Positions 63,008 through 64,000 of a stretch of DNA of 64,000 nt are shown here, piece by piece. A program made the translations under genes and the position numbers. This DNA comes from Domibacillus sp. PGB-M46 (GTDB lineage Bacteria; Bacillota; Bacilli; Bacillales; Domibacillaceae). Every line of letters starts with the position of its first letter. Position 1 is the first letter of the stretch. The notes under the pieces are model-generated. The model was not told where the DNA came from and searched no databases. It saw only the letters and a list, made by a program, of their open reading frames with translations. The stretch lies in NCBI RefSeq assembly GCF_022668875.1, contig NZ_JAKGCR010000002.1, positions 62,001-126,000 of the forward strand. Reading direction: 5' to 3'.

Positions 63008-64000
63008 TTACGCCTCCATTAGTAAAAGTTCTGGGTTGTTTAACAACCGTTTAATGTGATTCAACGCATTTTGTGCAGTCGCTCCGTCAATCATACGATG
63101 ATCAAAGCTCAATGATAATGCTAACACAGGTGCCGCTACAATTTCACCATTTTTTACAATTGGTTTTTCAGCAATGCGTCCAATACCCAAAATTGCTACT
63201 TCTGGATGGTTGATAACTGGTGTAAACCATTGTCCGCCGGCGGAACCGATATTGGTGATTGTGCAAGATGCGCCTTTCATTTCTGCAGGAGCCAATTTGC
63301 CGTCACGTGCTTTTACAGCAAGTTCATTGATTTCGTTAGAGATCGCAAACATTGATTTGCGGTCTGCATTTTTCACAACTGGTACCATCAAGCCTTTTTC
63401 AGTATCAGCTGCGATACCAATGTTGTAATAGTGCTTATGAACAATTTCGCTTGTTGCATCATCGATGGATGTGTTAAGCGCAGGGAATTCACGAAGCGCA
63501 CTTGTCAAAGCTTTTACAACGTATGGAAGGAACGTTAATTTCACGCCTTTTTCCGCCGCAATATCTTTGAACTTTTTGCGGTGTGCCCACAGCTCGGTTA
63601 CTTCTACTTCGTCCATTAGGGTAACGTGTGGTGCAGTTTGTTTTGAGTTGACCATCGCTTTGGCAATTGCTTTGCGGATGCCGCTCATTTTTTCGCGTGT
63701 CTCTGGGAACTCGCCTTCTGGAATCGCTGCTGCTGCTGGTTTTGACTCTTCTTTCGCTGCTGGAGCTTCCTGTTGTACAGCTGCTTCAGCTTGTGCAGAA
63801 GTGTTCGCACCGCCGTTCATGAATGCATCAATATCTTCTTTCACAATACGGCCGTTTTTACCGCTGCCTGCTACTTGAGCGATGTTTACATTTTTCTCAC
63901 GTGCGTATTTACGTACAGATGGCATTGCAATGATGCGGCGGTTCGGGTCTACTTCTTCCTGTGTTTGAGCCGGGCCTGTGTGAATAGGGCCTGTAGACTC
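63008..64000 (-). CDS. pdhC: Dihydrolipoamide acetyltransferase, E2 of pyruvate dehydrogenase (5' end cut off)
   Basis: 331 C-terminal codons are visible; the frame is open to base 64000, so the lipoyl domain lies outside. Seen first is a linker, then the E3/E1-binding peripheral domain ([39 protein letters not shown]). An Ala/Pro/Glu-rich hinge follows, and then the catalytic acyltransferase domain. The active-site HxxxDG motif is [11 protein letters not shown] near the C-terminus, and [16 protein letters not shown] is also conserved. The internal ATG at 63925 is not the start. It is upstream of pdhD. Confidence 0.96.
   Translation of the reverse strand, partial: ESTGPIHTGPAQTQEEVDPNRRIIAMPSVRKYAREKNVNIAQVAGSGKNGRIVKEDIDAFMNGGANTSAQAEAAVQQEAPAAKEESKPAAAAIPEGEFPETREKMSGIRKAIAKAMVNSKQTAPHVTLMDEVEVTELWAHRKKFKDIAAEKGVKLTFLPYVVKALTSALREFPALNTSIDDATSEIVHKHYYNIGIAADTEKGLMVPVVKNADRKSMFAISNEINELAVKARDGKLAPAEMKGASCTITNIGSAGGQWFTPVINHPEVAILGIGRIAEKPIVKNGEIVAAPVLALSLSFDHRMIDGATAQNALNHIKRLLNNPELLLMEA

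Noticed and set aside
63008-63925. A complete 305-codon gene starting at the ATG at 63925
   Set aside because: The frame continues upstream to the window edge with E2-type peripheral-domain sequence. The ATG is internal to pdhC.

Overview
The window is core chromosome of a low- to mid-GC, endospore-forming Firmicute of the family Bacillaceae. Gene order follows the Bacillus subtilis pdh-speA-yla-ftsW-pyc-cta-ylb-mra/mur/fts-spoIIG-ylm-ileS region almost gene for gene, on the opposite strand. Spore genes (spoVD, spoVE, spoIIGA, sigE, sigG, ylbJ, an alpha/beta-type small acid-soluble spore protein) and bacillithiol synthesis (bshC) support this. I see no prophage, complete insertion sequence, CRISPR array, tRNA or rRNA. 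I cannot name a genus with confidence.

Layout. 1-9.1 kb (minus strand): 3' part cut off ileS behind a T-box leader, then the septum-associated genes divIVA-ylmH-ylmG-sepF-ylmE-pgeF-ylmC, then the sporulation sigma cluster sigG-sigE-spoIIGA. 9.3-25.4 kb (minus): the division and cell-wall cluster, in transcription order mraZ-rsmH-ftsL-pbpB-spoVD-murE-mraY-murD-spoVE-murG-divIB-ftsA-ftsZ; murB, present here in B. subtilis, is missing. 25.4-39.6 kb: bshC, a panE-like reductase and ylb genes on both strands (ylbP, rpmF, ylbN, tmcAL, ylbL, ylbJ, coaD, rsmD, ylbG, ylbF, a CAP-domain protein), with an SASP gene and a ~200-bp inverted-repeat element between them. 39.1-46.9 kb: caa3 cytochrome oxidase, its assembly factors and heme A synthesis (ctaABCDEFG plus a CtaM-like gene). 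46.9-59.5 kb: pyruvate carboxylase, ftsW, ylaN, an HD-GYP protein, yla genes, typA, an inositol-monophosphatase-like gene, yktB and yktA. 59.5-64 kb: arginine decarboxylase speA, a tandemly duplicated SR1/SR1P locus, and pdhD and pdhC (cut off by the window end).

How the genes work together. The central block makes the peptidoglycan precursor (MurE, MurD, MraY, MurG), flips or polymerises it through SEDS/PBP pairs (FtsW with PBP2B in growth, SpoVE with SpoVD in sporulation) and assembles the divisome (FtsZ, FtsA, SepF, DivIB, FtsL, DivIVA). The same region carries the sigma-E to sigma-G switch that follows asymmetric division. The cta block builds one respiratory oxidase. The pdh, pyc and SR1 genes sit at the pyruvate/glycolysis node.

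The most unusual object is the SR1 locus (61.05-61.53 kb). Two copies of the 38-residue GapA-binding peptide SR1P lie 205 bp apart behind a single promoter flanked by two matches to the CcpN operator consensus, and the terminator between the copies has decayed. Other points of interest are a CTG-initiated CAP-domain gene, a symmetrical ~200-bp element with outward-facing terminator hairpins, a perfect 22-bp palindrome before ylbP, and an inverted repeat that contains both elements of a sigma-G promoter.
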